A stretch of 54,796 nucleotides of DNA from Bacteroidales bacterium (GCA_025455395.1 JALOMO010000001.1:1-54796); one strand, 5' to 3'; shown: positions 18,098-26,532, counted from the stretch's first letter. The notes: generated by a model from the sequence alone, not told the origin. A program made the numbers and translations.

Positions 18098-18146
18098 TAA
18101 TATAAGTTATTCAGCCCGCATGGGCGGCAATGATTTAATTGACTAG

Positions 18147-18154
18147 CAAATGTA
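18147..18154 (-). promoter_or_regulatory. Candidate -7 box upstream of ftsK
   Basis: TACATTTG on the minus strand matches TAnnTTTG exactly and is 50 bases before the ftsK start. No convincing TTTG is found at the expected distance upstream, so this is a weak call. Confidence 0.35.
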
Positions 18155-18186
18155 AGAAAAATGGTTGAGCTGAAGATTTAAAAATT

Positions 18187-18873
18187 CTAAAAGGCTATCA
18201 TTTTAAGAATGAGTGAATCAAGGAAACCGTCTGAGACTTCCTTGTAGTTCTTTTTCTTCTCGAAGTCCTTGTCCGGGATATCTCTTACGAAAACCTCATC
18301 AGCGATAAACTGCAACTCTGCATCACCGATGACATAAAAGAAATCCATAAGTACACCGTCAATCTCCCTGTAGGGTGTCATTCTGTTGGGGTTCTCAACC
18401 TTAATCTCATCAGTATACCAAACATACCATACCTTTTCTCTGCCGGGTAGGCGGACTTCAATCTGGTTGCATCTCAACCCGCATATTTCCGATCTTTTGC
18501 CCGTCTCCCTGAAAGATATCCCCTTCATTGATGAAAAACCTGGCTGTATGTCATCTGAGCCTCCCCTGAAACAATACTTGAATGAGAGCATGTTAAGGTA
18601 TGTATCATAGATACCTTCCTTTGGATTGATAATGGTTGTTATCCCGGTGTTGCCAAAAGGAGCATTCAGCTCAGTATGAAAAAGATCATTTCTGAATGAT
18701 ATGGTCAGTTCTCTGGGCAGAAGGTCCTTTGGCAGGGAGGAGGGATTCTTGATATACCTGATGCTAAAGAATATCTCACCCTCCCGCATGTTCCTGGAGC
18801 CCATTTCTCTGCAGGAGGGCAGTATGAAAATTGAAATCAGTATTGAGGTAATAAAGAAGGAGCGGTTCTTCAC
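18187..18873 (-). CDS. Unassigned outer-membrane or periplasmic lipoprotein
   Basis: A 228-residue protein with a signal peptide ending at a lipobox (SIFILPSC, Cys21). The rest is predominantly beta (EGEIFFSIRYIKNPSSLP, LTISFRNDLFHTELNAPFG, CGLRCNQIEVRLPG, KVWYVWYTDEIKVENPN). The order of an early I.Y.I-like strand, a thiol-containing middle and a late W-Y-T-D-E segment is loosely reminiscent of DUF4412/GLPGLI-type Bacteroidota proteins, but I cannot confirm this. It lies upstream of ftsK on the same strand, 89 bases away, and is divergent from carbamate kinase. Its function is unknown. Confidence 0.7.
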   Translation of the reverse strand: MKNRSFFITSILISIFILPSCREMGSRNMREGEIFFSIRYIKNPSSLPKDLLPRELTISFRNDLFHTELNAPFGNTGITTIINPKEGIYDTYLNMLSFKYCFRGGSDDIQPGFSSMKGISFRETGKRSEICGLRCNQIEVRLPGREKVWYVWYTDEIKVENPNRMTPYREIDGVLMDFFYVIGDAELQFIADEVFVRDIPDKDFEKKKNYKEVSDGFLDSLILKMIAF

Positions 18874-19007
18874 TTAAAAATATTTCTTTGTAAATGTAAT
18901 AATAAAGTGCTTTCAACGAACATAATCCGCCTAACGGGTGCAGAGAATAATTTGATCTTTTCTTCTATATCATTTGATTAAGCATGGTTTTTTTAACCAT
19001 AAAATTT

Positions 19008-19015
19008 TAGCTTTG
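19008..19015 (+). promoter_or_regulatory. Candidate -7 box of carbamate kinase
   Basis: TAGCTTTG matches TAnnTTTG exactly and lies 22 bases before the ATG at 19038. Just upstream, at 18984-19000, ATGGTT and AACCAT flank five T residues. This small inverted repeat takes the place of the usual TTTG spacer region and could be an operator. Confidence 0.4.
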
Positions 19016-19037
19016 TCACCTTACTGAAAAAACGTCT

Positions 19038-19994
19038 ATGGATAAAAAGCTTGCTGTAGTAGCACTTGGAGGAAACGCCCTGCTCAGGGGTGATCAGCTT
19101 GGCACGATAGAGGAGCAGGAGCAGAATACAACCGATACGCTTGAAAACCTTGTCTTTCTTATCAGGGAGGGTTATGACCTTATCATAACACATGGTAACG
19201 GTCCGCAGGTAGGCAATATACTTATGAGAAACGATGCAGGGGAACAGATGTACGGTATAGCCCAGATGCCTATTGACATATGTGTTGCAGACTCGCAGGG
19301 CGGAATAGGGTACATGATTGAGAGAATGTTCAGGAATGTACTCAACAAACATGGGATAAAGAAGAATGTTGTATGCCTCGTGACGACGGTGCTTGTTGAC
19401 AAGGATGATCGCGCCTTCTCCGATCCGCAGAAGAGGGTAGGTAAGATATACTCAAAGGAGCAGGCTGATGAACTCACACGCGCAAAGGGATGGGTCTTCA
19501 TGGAGGAGGTAAAGGCTGAAGGAGGGTTCCGCAGGGTAGTGCCGTCTCCCAGGCCTGTTGAAATAATGAATCATGAACTCATTCGCGAGCTGGCACGAAG
19601 AGGAAGCATCGTTATTGCTGCAGGCGGCGGCGGTGTACCGGTATACATCGATGAAAAGAATGATGTCAGACCGGCAGAGGCGGTGATAGACAAGGATCTG
19701 GCATCGTCACTCCTTGCCTCAACGATCGGAGCAGATGAGTTTTATATACTGACGGATGTTCCGTACGTCTATATCAATTATAAGAAACCTGATCAGGAGA
19801 TAAAGGAATTTCTTGACTATAATGATACTTTAAAATACCTCAATGAAGGTCAATTTTCAAAGGGAAGCATGGCTCCCAAGATTGAGGCATGCCTTAACTT
19901 CATAAAAGCCGGAGGCAGCAAGAGCGTCATCACCGAGGCCTTTAAGCTCGAAGACAAGAGGTACGGGACGAAGATAACGATGGAGTATGATTAA
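19038..19994 (+). CDS. arcC: Carbamate kinase
   Basis: This 318-residue member of the amino-acid-kinase fold family transfers the phosphate of carbamoyl phosphate to ADP, giving ATP, CO2 and ammonia. Supporting segments are VALGGNALLRGDQLGTIEEQ, LIITHGNGPQVGNILMRND, GGIGYMIERMFRNVL, PSPRPVEIMNHELIRELARR, VIAAGGGGVPVYIDEKNDVR and AEAVIDKDLASSLLAS, in family order and at the family length. An ornithine carbamoyltransferase follows on the same strand, so the pair probably turns citrulline into ornithine plus ATP. Arginine deiminase is not in the window. A composite repeat element starts on the base after the stop codon. Confidence 0.95.
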   Translation: MDKKLAVVALGGNALLRGDQLGTIEEQEQNTTDTLENLVFLIREGYDLIITHGNGPQVGNILMRNDAGEQMYGIAQMPIDICVADSQGGIGYMIERMFRNVLNKHGIKKNVVCLVTTVLVDKDDRAFSDPQKRVGKIYSKEQADELTRAKGWVFMEEVKAEGGFRRVVPSPRPVEIMNHELIRELARRGSIVIAAGGGGVPVYIDEKNDVRPAEAVIDKDLASSLLASTIGADEFYILTDVPYVYINYKKPDQEIKEFLDYNDTLKYLNEGQFSKGSMAPKIEACLNFIKAGGSKSVITEAFKLEDKRYGTKITMEYD

Positions 19995-20314
19995 GAGCAG
20001 GGAGTGCAGAGATATGAGATATGAGATGTGAGATGTGAGATATGAGATATGAGATTTGAGGAGTTGGGAGAGGTAATCGGTAATCAGTAATCGGTAAGCG
20101 GTGTTACCAGGTTTTGCGGTTATGCAGTTTTTATTTATCGGTTATAGAGGAACTTTGAAACTTTGAAACTTTGAAACATTGGAACCTTCAGACCTCAGAC
20201 CTCAAACCTTAAGACCTTCAGAAAAAAGACTCAAGTACCACGACAAAAGTTATTTTTGCAGAAGAATTTAATCGCAAATCGCAAATCGCAAATCGCAAAT
20301 CGCAAATCGCAAAT
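19995..20314 (+). repeat. Composite heptamer-repeat element between carbamate kinase and OTC
   Basis: This is the longest gene-free stretch in the window (323 bases between the two genes), and most of it is repeat. In order it holds: GAGCAGGGAGTGCAGAG from the base after the stop (19995-20011), about seven GATATGA/GATGTGA units (to about 20060), GTAATCG-like units (about 20073-20102), three AACTTTGA units (from 20151), CAGACCT units (about 20189-20221), and exactly six CGCAAAT units (20273-20314) that end three bases before the OTC start codon. TATTTTTG at 20251-20258 matches TAnnTTTG but lacks a partner box. No coding potential is seen. Confidence 0.85.
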
Positions 20315-20317
20315 ATC

Positions 20318-21319
20318 ATGGCCTACAACTTAAGAAACCGTCATTTCCTGAAGCTCCTTGACTTCACACCTGAAGAGATAAAATTCCTGCTTGATCTTTC
20401 CTTCGATCTGAAGAAGGCAAAATATGCCGGAACTGAACAGCAGCGACTTAAGGGGAAGAATATCGCTCTGATCTTTGAAAAGACCTCGACACGCACACGG
20501 TGTGCATTTGAAGTGGCAGCCTTTGACCAGGGAGCGCATGTGACATACCTGGGCCCCTCAGGGTCACAGATCGGACACAAGGAGTCAATGAAGGATACAG
20601 CCAGGGTACTGGGCCGCATGTACGACGGCATCGAGTATCGTGGTTACGGTCAGGATATTGTCGAAGAGCTGGCGGCCTATGCCGGTGTTCCTGTATGGAA
20701 CGGACTAACGAATGAGTTTCATCCGACGCAGATACTGGCAGACTTCATGACAATGCTTGAGCATTCAGACAAGCCGCTGAATCAGATCAGCTTCTGCTAC
20801 CTTGGTGATGCCCGTAATAATATGGGCAACTCCCTCATGGTAGGTGCTGCCAAGATGGGGATGGACTTCAGGGCAGCGGCTCCCAGGGCATGCCAGCCGG
20901 CAGACGACCTGGTAAAGAAATGCCGGGCTATTGCGGCTGAGACAGGCGCACGTATAACCCTTACAGAAGATGTGGCTGAGGCTGTTAAGGGCGTAGACTT
21001 CCTCTATACTGACGTATGGGTCTCAATGGGCGAGCCTGACTCGGTCTGGGAGGAGAGGATAAGGCTGCTGAAACCTTACCAGGTGAATGGCGAGGCAGTA
21101 AGGCTGACTGGCAATCCGAAGGTAAAATTCCTTCATTGTCTGCCTGCTTTTCACAACAGGGAGACGAAGATGGGAGAGGAGATATTCAGAAAGTTTGGAC
21201 TTGACGGTATGGAAGTGACGGAAGAGGTGTTTGAGTCACCCCGTTCAATAGTCTTTCAGCAGTCAGAGAACCGCATGCATACAATCAAGGCGGTGATGGT
21301 GGCTACCCTAGGTTGTTAA
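20318..21319 (+). CDS. argF: Ornithine carbamoyltransferase (enterobacterial ArgF/ArcB type)
   Basis: A 333-residue OTC that interconverts ornithine plus carbamoyl phosphate with citrulline. The carbamoyl-phosphate site is [80 protein letters not shown], the ornithine-site segment [10 protein letters not shown] and [13 protein letters not shown] all match the long OTC class of enterobacteria. This is not the acetyl- or succinyl-ornithine carbamoyltransferase that many Bacteroidota use for arginine synthesis. Together with the adjacent carbamate kinase this favours a catabolic (ArcB-like) role, although an anabolic one is not excluded. The 3' end overlaps the convergent DUF456 gene by 12 bases. 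Confidence 0.93.
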   Translation: MAYNLRNRHFLKLLDFTPEEIKFLLDLSFDLKKAKYAGTEQQRLKGKNIALIFEKTSTRTRCAFEVAAFDQGAHVTYLGPSGSQIGHKESMKDTARVLGRMYDGIEYRGYGQDIVEELAAYAGVPVWNGLTNEFHPTQILADFMTMLEHSDKPLNQISFCYLGDARNNMGNSLMVGAAKMGMDFRAAAPRACQPADDLVKKCRAIAAETGARITLTEDVAEAVKGVDFLYTDVWVSMGEPDSVWEERIRLLKPYQVNGEAVRLTGNPKVKFLHCLPAFHNRETKMGEEIFRKFGLDGMEVTEEVFESPRSIVFQQSENRMHTIKAVMVATLGC

Positions 21320-21784
21320 GACCTTGATGAAGTAAAAGGTGATAATAAATGAGGCGGCGAGCTTGAGACCCACTCCCGTCATGAAGCCCAGCAGGCTTCC
21401 GAAACCTGCCTTCAACGCATACTTCAGGTCATCCCGGAAGATGAGTTCTCCTACCACTGCACCGATGAATGGTCCGAGAATGATGCCTGCCGGACCAAGA
21501 AAGAGTCCTATAACGAGCCCCACCGTTGCACCTCGTGTCCCGTACTTTGAGCCACCGAAGTGACGGGTACCCCAGACAGGAACTATATAATCGAGAAGAG
21601 TTACAGCGATGGCGATGACGCCCAGTATTATGAAGAGCTTATGGCTGACATCGGCAAAACGGGTGAAATGCACCAGTACCAGACCAAGGTAACTCAGTGG
21701 CGGTCCGGGCAGCACCGGCACCAGGCATCCTGCTATACCCAGCAGCATAAGAATAATTGCGAGAGATAATAGCAGATAATCCAT
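21308..21784 (-). CDS. DUF456-family membrane protein
   Basis: A 158-residue protein made almost entirely of membrane helices with glycine-rich turns (about 3-35, 48-70, 85-117 and 130-155). The segments [38 protein letters not shown] and [20 protein letters not shown] are characteristic of DUF456. Its function is unknown; the small Gly-zipper-rich fold suggests helix packing or oligomerisation. It converges on OTC with a 12-base overlap of the two 3' ends. It starts 45 bases after the PUR-like gene stop on the same strand, so they could be co-transcribed. Confidence 0.88.
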   Translation of the reverse strand: MDYLLLSLAIILMLLGIAGCLVPVLPGPPLSYLGLVLVHFTRFADVSHKLFIILGVIAIAVTLLDYIVPVWGTRHFGGSKYGTRGATVGLVIGLFLGPAGIILGPFIGAVVGELIFRDDLKYALKAGFGSLLGFMTGVGLKLAASFIITFYFIKVLTT

Positions 21785-21829
21785 CTGATCTCAGGTATGA
21801 CGTTCTAAAGAGTGTTGAACAGGGTCCTT

Positions 21830-22216
21830 CTACTTCGAGCCAAGATCATCAAAGTCAACATCGGAGAAGCCGTCAGCTGCAACCTCGGTAACAGCCTCTT
21901 CAGCCTCAGCAACAGCAGGTTCAGTCAGACGGTATCCTTCACCGTTTCCGGCAAAAGTTACAGCTTCTCGAAGGCCTTCGGTGAACTTCTCAAAGTCCTC
22001 CTTATAAAGAAAAATCTTATGTTTTTCATAAAACATCTTTCCTTCCTTTCCCTGTCTCTTTTTACTTTCGGTAATTGTCAGATAAAGATCCTCGTGTCTT
22101 GTTGACTTAACATCAAAGAAGTAGGTCCTTTTTCCCGCACGGACAACTTTTGTAAATACCTCCTCTTTGTCACTTCTCTCATTCTGACCTTCATTTCTGC
22201 CTTTCTCGTCTTCCAT
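21830..22216 (-). CDS. PUR-alpha-like DUF3276 family protein
   Basis: A small 128-residue protein with one PUR repeat (EEVFTKVVRAGKRTYFFDVK, DLYLTITESKKR, FYEKHKIFLYKEDFEKFTEG). Proteins of this family fold like eukaryotic PUR-alpha and bind single-stranded nucleic acid. The charged N-terminus (MEDEKGRNEGQNERSDK) and acidic C-terminus (AEAEEAVTEVAADGFSDVD) flank the domain. The frame is open to 22279, but MEDEKGR at 22216 is the better start because a promoter match at 22256-22285 lies upstream of it and the extra segment is hydrophobic and atypical. Role inferred only from the fold: RNA or DNA binding. Confidence 0.85.
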   Translation of the reverse strand: MEDEKGRNEGQNERSDKEEVFTKVVRAGKRTYFFDVKSTRHEDLYLTITESKKRQGKEGKMFYEKHKIFLYKEDFEKFTEGLREAVTFAGNGEGYRLTEPAVAEAEEAVTEVAADGFSDVDFDDLGSK

Positions 22217-22255
22217 CACCTGCGGTTGTTTTAGGATTTTAATGGTTAGTATGCT

Positions 22256-22285
22256 CAAATGTAACAAATATTTTATCATCTCAAA
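22256..22285 (-). promoter_or_regulatory. Bacteroidota-type promoter of the PUR-like gene
   Basis: On the minus strand TTTG (22285-22282) and TACATTTG (22263-22256) are separated by 18 bases. This is a full match to the TTTG / TAnnTTTG pattern, with about 40 bases between the -7 box and the chosen ATG. Confidence 0.6.
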
Positions 22286-22378
22286 GTGGAAGTATCAAAT
22301 TGTGAGAGTTTTTTGGAGTCACGGCATAAATGCATGGCGATTTTTTTATCTTTGCTGCCTGAAATTTATGTTCTTTCA

Positions 22379-23401
22379 ATGATAAGCAGACGACAATTAA
22401 GGATAAAGGCACTGACAGTACTTTACGCCTGCAACAGGAAAGAGATTGATGACCTTGAGACAGCTGAACAGGAGCTGATGCTGAGCATACGGAAAAGCTA
22501 TGATCTCTATCATTATCTCCTTCTGCTTATTATTGCGCTTTCTGATGCAGCCCGTGAGAAGGTTATGCTCTCGCGCACGAAGAGGATCCCCTCTCCTGAG
22601 GATATCAATCCAAACACACGCTTTTCCGATAACAGGGTCATAGACCAGCTGAGGCATAACGAACAACTCCGCCGTTACTCAGGGGCAACCCCTGCTCTCT
22701 GGTCAAGGAAGGAGAAGATAACCGGTTTTAAATCACTTAGCCGCTACCTGGGAACACTCGGACTAACGTGGGAGAATCATCCGGAGGTCGTAAGAAAGGT
22801 ATTCAGCGACATGACAGGATGGGAAACTTATAATCAGTATATGTTATCGTCCGATGGAAGCTACAAGGCTGATCTTAAGTTTGTCAAGGAGCTTGTGATA
22901 AAACTCCTGCCGGCATCTGAAGACCTCAATTCAAGCCTCGAGGAGCAGTCAGTATACTGGAATGATGACCTTCCATTTGTGACAGCAATGATCAAAAACA
23001 CTCTCGGGAAGTTCAGGGAGCATGATGAGGGAAGAGATATCCCTTTGCTTCCGATGTACACAAACGGTGATGATGAGACCTTTGTAAAGGTGCTTCTGCG
23101 AAAGGCTATACTGAACAGCGATAAGAATTCTGCTATCATAGATGCCCATACTACCAACTGGGAAGTGGAGAGGATAGCACTGATGGATAAGCTTGTGATG
23201 CAACTGGCAATAACAGAGCTTTCAGAGTTTCCTGAGGTACCTGTTAAGGTAACATTAAATGAATATATTGAGATTGCAAAAGAGTACTGCACGGCCAAAA
23301 GCAGTACTTTTGTAAACGGAATCCTTGACAAGATAGTAAGAGAGATGAGGGCTGACAACAGCCTGGTCAAGTCAGGGAGGGGGCTTATTGGAGAGAGCTA
23401 G
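22379..23401 (+). CDS. nusB: Transcription antitermination / rRNA-processing protein NusB (long Bacteroidota form)
   Basis: NusB pairs with NusE (S10) at boxA RNA to support rRNA antitermination. The 340-residue form begins MISRRQLRIKALTVLYAC and ends with the NusB fold proper (RIALMDKLVMQLAITELSEF, PVKVTLNEYIEIAKEYCTAK, STFVNGILDKIVRE). A long helical insertion, usual in Bacteroidota, precedes the last domain. The frame is open to 22286, but the family start MISRRQLR at 22379 is preferred, and TATCTTTG at 22347-22354 is a possible -7 box for it. The downstream order DUF1573, yajC, ybbR, coaE is a common one in the phylum. Confidence 0.93.
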   Translation: MISRRQLRIKALTVLYACNRKEIDDLETAEQELMLSIRKSYDLYHYLLLLIIALSDAAREKVMLSRTKRIPSPEDINPNTRFSDNRVIDQLRHNEQLRRYSGATPALWSRKEKITGFKSLSRYLGTLGLTWENHPEVVRKVFSDMTGWETYNQYMLSSDGSYKADLKFVKELVIKLLPASEDLNSSLEEQSVYWNDDLPFVTAMIKNTLGKFREHDEGRDIPLLPMYTNGDDETFVKVLLRKAILNSDKNSAIIDAHTTNWEVERIALMDKLVMQLAITELSEFPEVPVKVTLNEYIEIAKEYCTAKSSTFVNGILDKIVREMRADNSLVKSGRGLIGES

Positions 23402-23596
23402 GAGCAGGGAGCAAGCTTTGCCCACCATAGCCTTGGCGAAGGTGGGGAGCAAGGGGCGCTGAGATGTGAGATGTGAGGCGTGAGGAGTAGGGGTAAGAAT
23501 TAAGAATTAAGAATTAAGAATTAAGAATTAAGAATTAAGAAGTAAGAGGAAACAGTGTTACTCAGTTTAGAACTCAGTGTAACTCTGTGGTAAAAT
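23402..23596 (+). repeat. Composite heptamer-repeat element with a hairpin, downstream of nusB
   Basis: It begins on the base after the nusB TAG with GAGCAGGGAG. A 26-base inverted-repeat module follows (23421-23446, CCCACC pairing with GGTGGG), then ATGTGAG, ATGTGAG and GCGTGAG units (about 23461-23486). About seven AATTAAG units (about 23494-23546) come next, then an AACAGTGTTACTCAG ... AACTCTGTGG block (23550-23590). The last block also occurs in the element at 14828-15042. It ends nine bases before the DUF1573 start codon. Confidence 0.85.
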
Positions 23597-23604
23597 AGAA
23601 ACGA

Positions 23605-24048
23605 GTGAAGAATTTAGTAACATACTTTTCAATGATTGCAGTGCTGGGCATGATGGTTATATCATCATGCGGAAGAACATCATCGGGTGCCGGCAGGGAG
23701 AATCCTGTCGATACTACAGGAACTGCGTTCATTAAGTTCGATACGCTCGATCATAATTTCGGGGCTGTCAAACCAGGAGAGAAAGTAGGTTGCATCTTCA
23801 AATTCTCCAACACCGGAGACGCAGACCTGGTGGTTACAGCAGCGTCTGCCAGTTGCGGTTGTACGGTCCCTAAATACAGCAAGAAACCGGTAACTCCGGG
23901 TCAGGGCGGTACAATAGAAGTGATCTTTGATACCTCAGGACGAGAAGGATTACAGACAAAAACAGTTGTAGTTCAGTCAAATGCAGAAAATAATTTGGTA
24001 ATATTGCGCATCATGGCTGACGTAATTAATACAGGAACCAATAAATAA
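23605..24048 (+). CDS. DUF1573-domain lipoprotein
   Basis: A 147-residue lipoprotein with a GTG start at 23605. This start is preferred over the internal ATG at 23632 because it gives a complete signal peptide with lipobox MMVISSCG. The mature part is one Ig-like DUF1573 domain (DTLDHNFGAVKPGEKVGCIF, FSNTGDADLVVTAASASCGC, VPKYSKKPVTPGQGGTIEV). The CGC motif after a polar strand is typical of the family. Such proteins are common in Bacteroidota envelopes, and their function is not settled. It lies 12 bases before yajC and so is in the same operon. Confidence 0.88.
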   Translation: MKNLVTYFSMIAVLGMMVISSCGRTSSGAGRENPVDTTGTAFIKFDTLDHNFGAVKPGEKVGCIFKFSNTGDADLVVTAASASCGCTVPKYSKKPVTPGQGGTIEVIFDTSGREGLQTKTVVVQSNAENNLVILRIMADVINTGTNK

Positions 24049-24060
24049 CTATTTTAAATT

Positions 24061-24387
24061 ATGAGCACATTATCATTTATCTACTTACAGGCCACACCTG
24101 CCGGACAGGGAAGTCCAAACATGCTTACAAGCCTTCTTCCCCTCCTGCTCGTTTTCGTGGTGTTTTATTTCTTTATGATCAGGCCGCAGATGAAGAGGCA
24201 GAAGGAGTTAAACAATTTCCGCAGTTCAATCTCAAAAGGTGACAAGATTATCACAACAGGTGGCATCTACGGCAAGGTACTGGAAGTGACAGATAACGTT
24301 GTTACTATCGAGATCGCTAACGATGTCAAGGTTAGGGTTGACAAGAACGCAGTTCTCAGAGATCCTTCCGACATCGAAAAGAAGTGA
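24061..24387 (+). CDS. yajC: Preprotein translocase subunit YajC
   Basis: This 108-residue auxiliary subunit of the SecDF-YajC complex has one membrane helix (LLPLLLVFVVFYFFMI, about 24-42), then RPQMKRQKELNNFRSSISKG and the small beta domain DKIITTGGIYGKVLEVTDNV, all diagnostic. It follows the DUF1573 lipoprotein by 12 bases and precedes the YbbR-like gene by 23 bases. Confidence 0.95.
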   Translation: MSTLSFIYLQATPAGQGSPNMLTSLLPLLLVFVVFYFFMIRPQMKRQKELNNFRSSISKGDKIITTGGIYGKVLEVTDNVVTIEIANDVKVRVDKNAVLRDPSDIEKK

Positions 24388-24410
24388 TCTCTGAATAATA
24401 GGAACAGTCA

Positions 24411-25148
24411 ATGACGGCAGATGAGAAGAAGAAAAAAAGAGGCATCCTTTACAGGGAACTGCCTGCATTTACCTTCTTTCTCCTGTTGTCATTCGTTTTC
24501 TGGTATCTTAATGAGTTGGGGAAAGAGCTTGAGGGGACAATAAATTATCCGGTAAGGTACATCAATCCGCCTAAAGACCGCATTATCACAGGTGATCTTC
24601 CTGATAAGATGGAGATGGATCTGCGCGGGCCTGGTTATTCGATCCTGAAGATGAAGCTCTCAGGAAGCAGGGCGCCGGTTGTTATAGATTTCACGAGGGT
24701 AGCCCCGAAACGTATCCCCGGACCTGTTCCTCATTATTACCTGGTGACGTCGGGTCTGATACAGAACTTCTCCAAACAGCTACATGCAGATTTTGAGATT
24801 ATTTCCATTCATCCCGACACGCTTTTTTTCGGTTATGACAGGCTGGTTACAAGGAGAATGGCGGTGCTTCCCGATCTTAAGTTAGATGCGCCGGCGGGAA
24901 CACGGGTTGTTCTTGTGGCTGATCCTGACAGTGTCACAGTGACAGGTCCGGACCATGTGCTTGATACCCTGAGGGGTATATCAACCCGGCACCGCTCATT
25001 CAGCAGAATGGAAGGTAACTTCAAGGTAAAGGTACCTCTTGTTTTTCCTGAATACCTTGAGACAACGCAGAAAAGGGTAAATGTGGAGGTCACATTGCTT
25101 GACAGGGATGTCTCAGTTTTCAGTCTGAAAAATCATCAAAAGAAATAA
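24411..25148 (+). CDS. YbbR-like domain membrane-anchored protein
   Basis: A 245-residue protein with one N-terminal membrane segment (LPAFTFFLLLSFVFWYLNEL) and a periplasmic region. The latter contains at least one YbbR-like repeat near the C-terminus (TRVVLVADPDSVTVTGPDHV, FSRMEGNFKVKVPLVFPEYL) and a degenerate one before it. In Firmicutes, YbbR/CdaR proteins regulate the diadenylate cyclase CdaA; in Bacteroidota the partner is unclear and no cyclase gene is adjacent. Its position between yajC and coaE is the usual one in the phylum. Confidence 0.82.
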   Translation: MTADEKKKKRGILYRELPAFTFFLLLSFVFWYLNELGKELEGTINYPVRYINPPKDRIITGDLPDKMEMDLRGPGYSILKMKLSGSRAPVVIDFTRVAPKRIPGPVPHYYLVTSGLIQNFSKQLHADFEIISIHPDTLFFGYDRLVTRRMAVLPDLKLDAPAGTRVVLVADPDSVTVTGPDHVLDTLRGISTRHRSFSRMEGNFKVKVPLVFPEYLETTQKRVNVEVTLLDRDVSVFSLKNHQKK

Positions 25149-25157
25149 CCCGGTTGT

Positions 25158-25757
25158 ATGGCAAGACGACTGGGCGTCACAGGCGGCATAGGCAGCGGTA
25201 AGACAACCGTCTGCAGGATCTTCAGGGTCCTGGGTGTGCCCGTGTTTGTTGCTGACGTCAAAGCCAGGCAGTTGATGAACAGTGATCCCGACATACGGAC
25301 AGAGATAAATAAAATAGCCGGGAAAAATCTGTATACAGATGGCGAGCTTGACCGCAGAGAGCTTGCACGACTGATCTTCAATGAACCTGAAATGTTGAAG
25401 AGAGTAAATTCTGCTGTCCATCCCGCCGTCCTCCGCGAATTTGAAGCATGGTCGTCAGTCACTGATGCACCCTATGTAATAATGGAAGCGGCGATACTCT
25501 TTGAGGCAAAGGCTGACCAGCTTGTTGACAGGGTCATATCAATTTCAGCACCGGTGGAAGAGCGTATCTCCCGTGTCATGGGCCGGAGCGAAATGAGCCG
25601 GGAAGAGGTCCTGGAAAGGATAAATAACCAGATGGAGGATGACGAAAGAGAGGACCAGTCATATTATGTCATAAACAATGCGGACAACGAAATGATAATT
25701 CCGGAGATTTTAAAGATCCACGACGATATGCTCCGTCTTGCAGCTAAGGATAAATAA
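25158..25757 (+). CDS. coaE: Dephospho-CoA kinase
   Basis: The enzyme phosphorylates dephospho-CoA at the 3'-hydroxyl, the last step of coenzyme A synthesis. The protein has 199 residues, the usual length. The P-loop GGIGSGKT lies at residues 9-16. [32 protein letters not shown] and [11 protein letters not shown] mark the substrate-lid region, and [12 protein letters not shown] is also typical. The stop codon overlaps the next ATG by one base (TAATG). Confidence 0.95.
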   Translation: MARRLGVTGGIGSGKTTVCRIFRVLGVPVFVADVKARQLMNSDPDIRTEINKIAGKNLYTDGELDRRELARLIFNEPEMLKRVNSAVHPAVLREFEAWSSVTDAPYVIMEAAILFEAKADQLVDRVISISAPVEERISRVMGRSEMSREEVLERINNQMEDDEREDQSYYVINNADNEMIIPEILKIHDDMLRLAAKDK

Positions 25758-26491
25758 TGGGAAATTTTGCTAAGTGGATAGGCGGAGGCCTGGGCTTTGT
25801 GGTGGGAGGACCGATAGGCGGACTTTTGGGCTTTTTCATAGGCTCGGTAGTTGACAACTCCAAGACTGTGACCTGGCAGCAGTCAAGGCACCAGGTACGA
25901 CCAGGGACAACACCGGGTGATTTCGGCATGAGCCTGCTGGTACTCATCGCTGCTGTGATGAAAGCTGACGGCCGCGTTGTAAAAGCTGAACTTGATTATG
26001 TCAAGCGCTTCTTTATCAGTCAGTTCGGGCCTGATACTGCACAGGAAGCACTTATGATGCTAAGAGACCTCCTGAAACAGGAAATCCCTCTGCGCGACGT
26101 TTGCTCACAGATAAGGAAGAATATGGATTACCCTTCAAGGCTCCAGCTTATCCATATTCTATACAATATCTCGGCAGCTGACGGCCGCTTTGAACCTGCA
26201 GAAACAAAAGTAATAAGGGCTATCGCCGACATGATGGGGATTTCAGCAACAGACTATGAATCAATCCAGAACATGTTTGTACCCTCTACTGATGCCGCTT
26301 ACCGAATTCTGGAGGTGGAACGGTCAGCAACGGAAGAAGAGCTGAAGAAAGCATACAGGAAAATGGCAATTAAATACCATCCCGACAAGGTTAGCCACCT
26401 GGGCGAAGAGTTCAGAAAAACAGCTGAGGAAAAGTTCAGGTCAGTAAACGAAGCATGGGAAAAAATAAAGAAAGAACGAAATATCGTATAG
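25757..26491 (+). CDS. TerB plus J-domain co-chaperone (DjlA-like)
   Basis: A 244-residue protein. Residues 1-35 are a glycine-rich hydrophobic segment ([20 protein letters not shown]) that may anchor it in the inner membrane. Residues about 55-165 match the helical TerB fold ([40 protein letters not shown]). A C-terminal J domain (about 176-244) contains the essential HPD ([14 protein letters not shown]), so it can stimulate a DnaK ATPase. The order of membrane segment, TerB and J domain is that of DjlA. It overlaps coaE by one base. Confidence 0.88.
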   Translation: MGNFAKWIGGGLGFVVGGPIGGLLGFFIGSVVDNSKTVTWQQSRHQVRPGTTPGDFGMSLLVLIAAVMKADGRVVKAELDYVKRFFISQFGPDTAQEALMMLRDLLKQEIPLRDVCSQIRKNMDYPSRLQLIHILYNISAADGRFEPAETKVIRAIADMMGISATDYESIQNMFVPSTDAAYRILEVERSATEEELKKAYRKMAIKYHPDKVSHLGEEFRKTAEEKFRSVNEAWEKIKKERNIV

Positions 26492-26532
26492 TAAGTTTTT
26501 GAAATACAATTATTAACATTTAATTCAAAAAA

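Noticed and set aside
18114-18125. GCCC/GGGC mini-hairpin in the ftsK leader
   Set aside because: A four-base stem with a four-base loop is easily found by chance and lacks supporting context.
19995-20314. CRISPR array in the repeat-rich spacers
   Set aside because: Units are 6-8 bases and directly adjacent without unique spacers; no cas gene is in the window.
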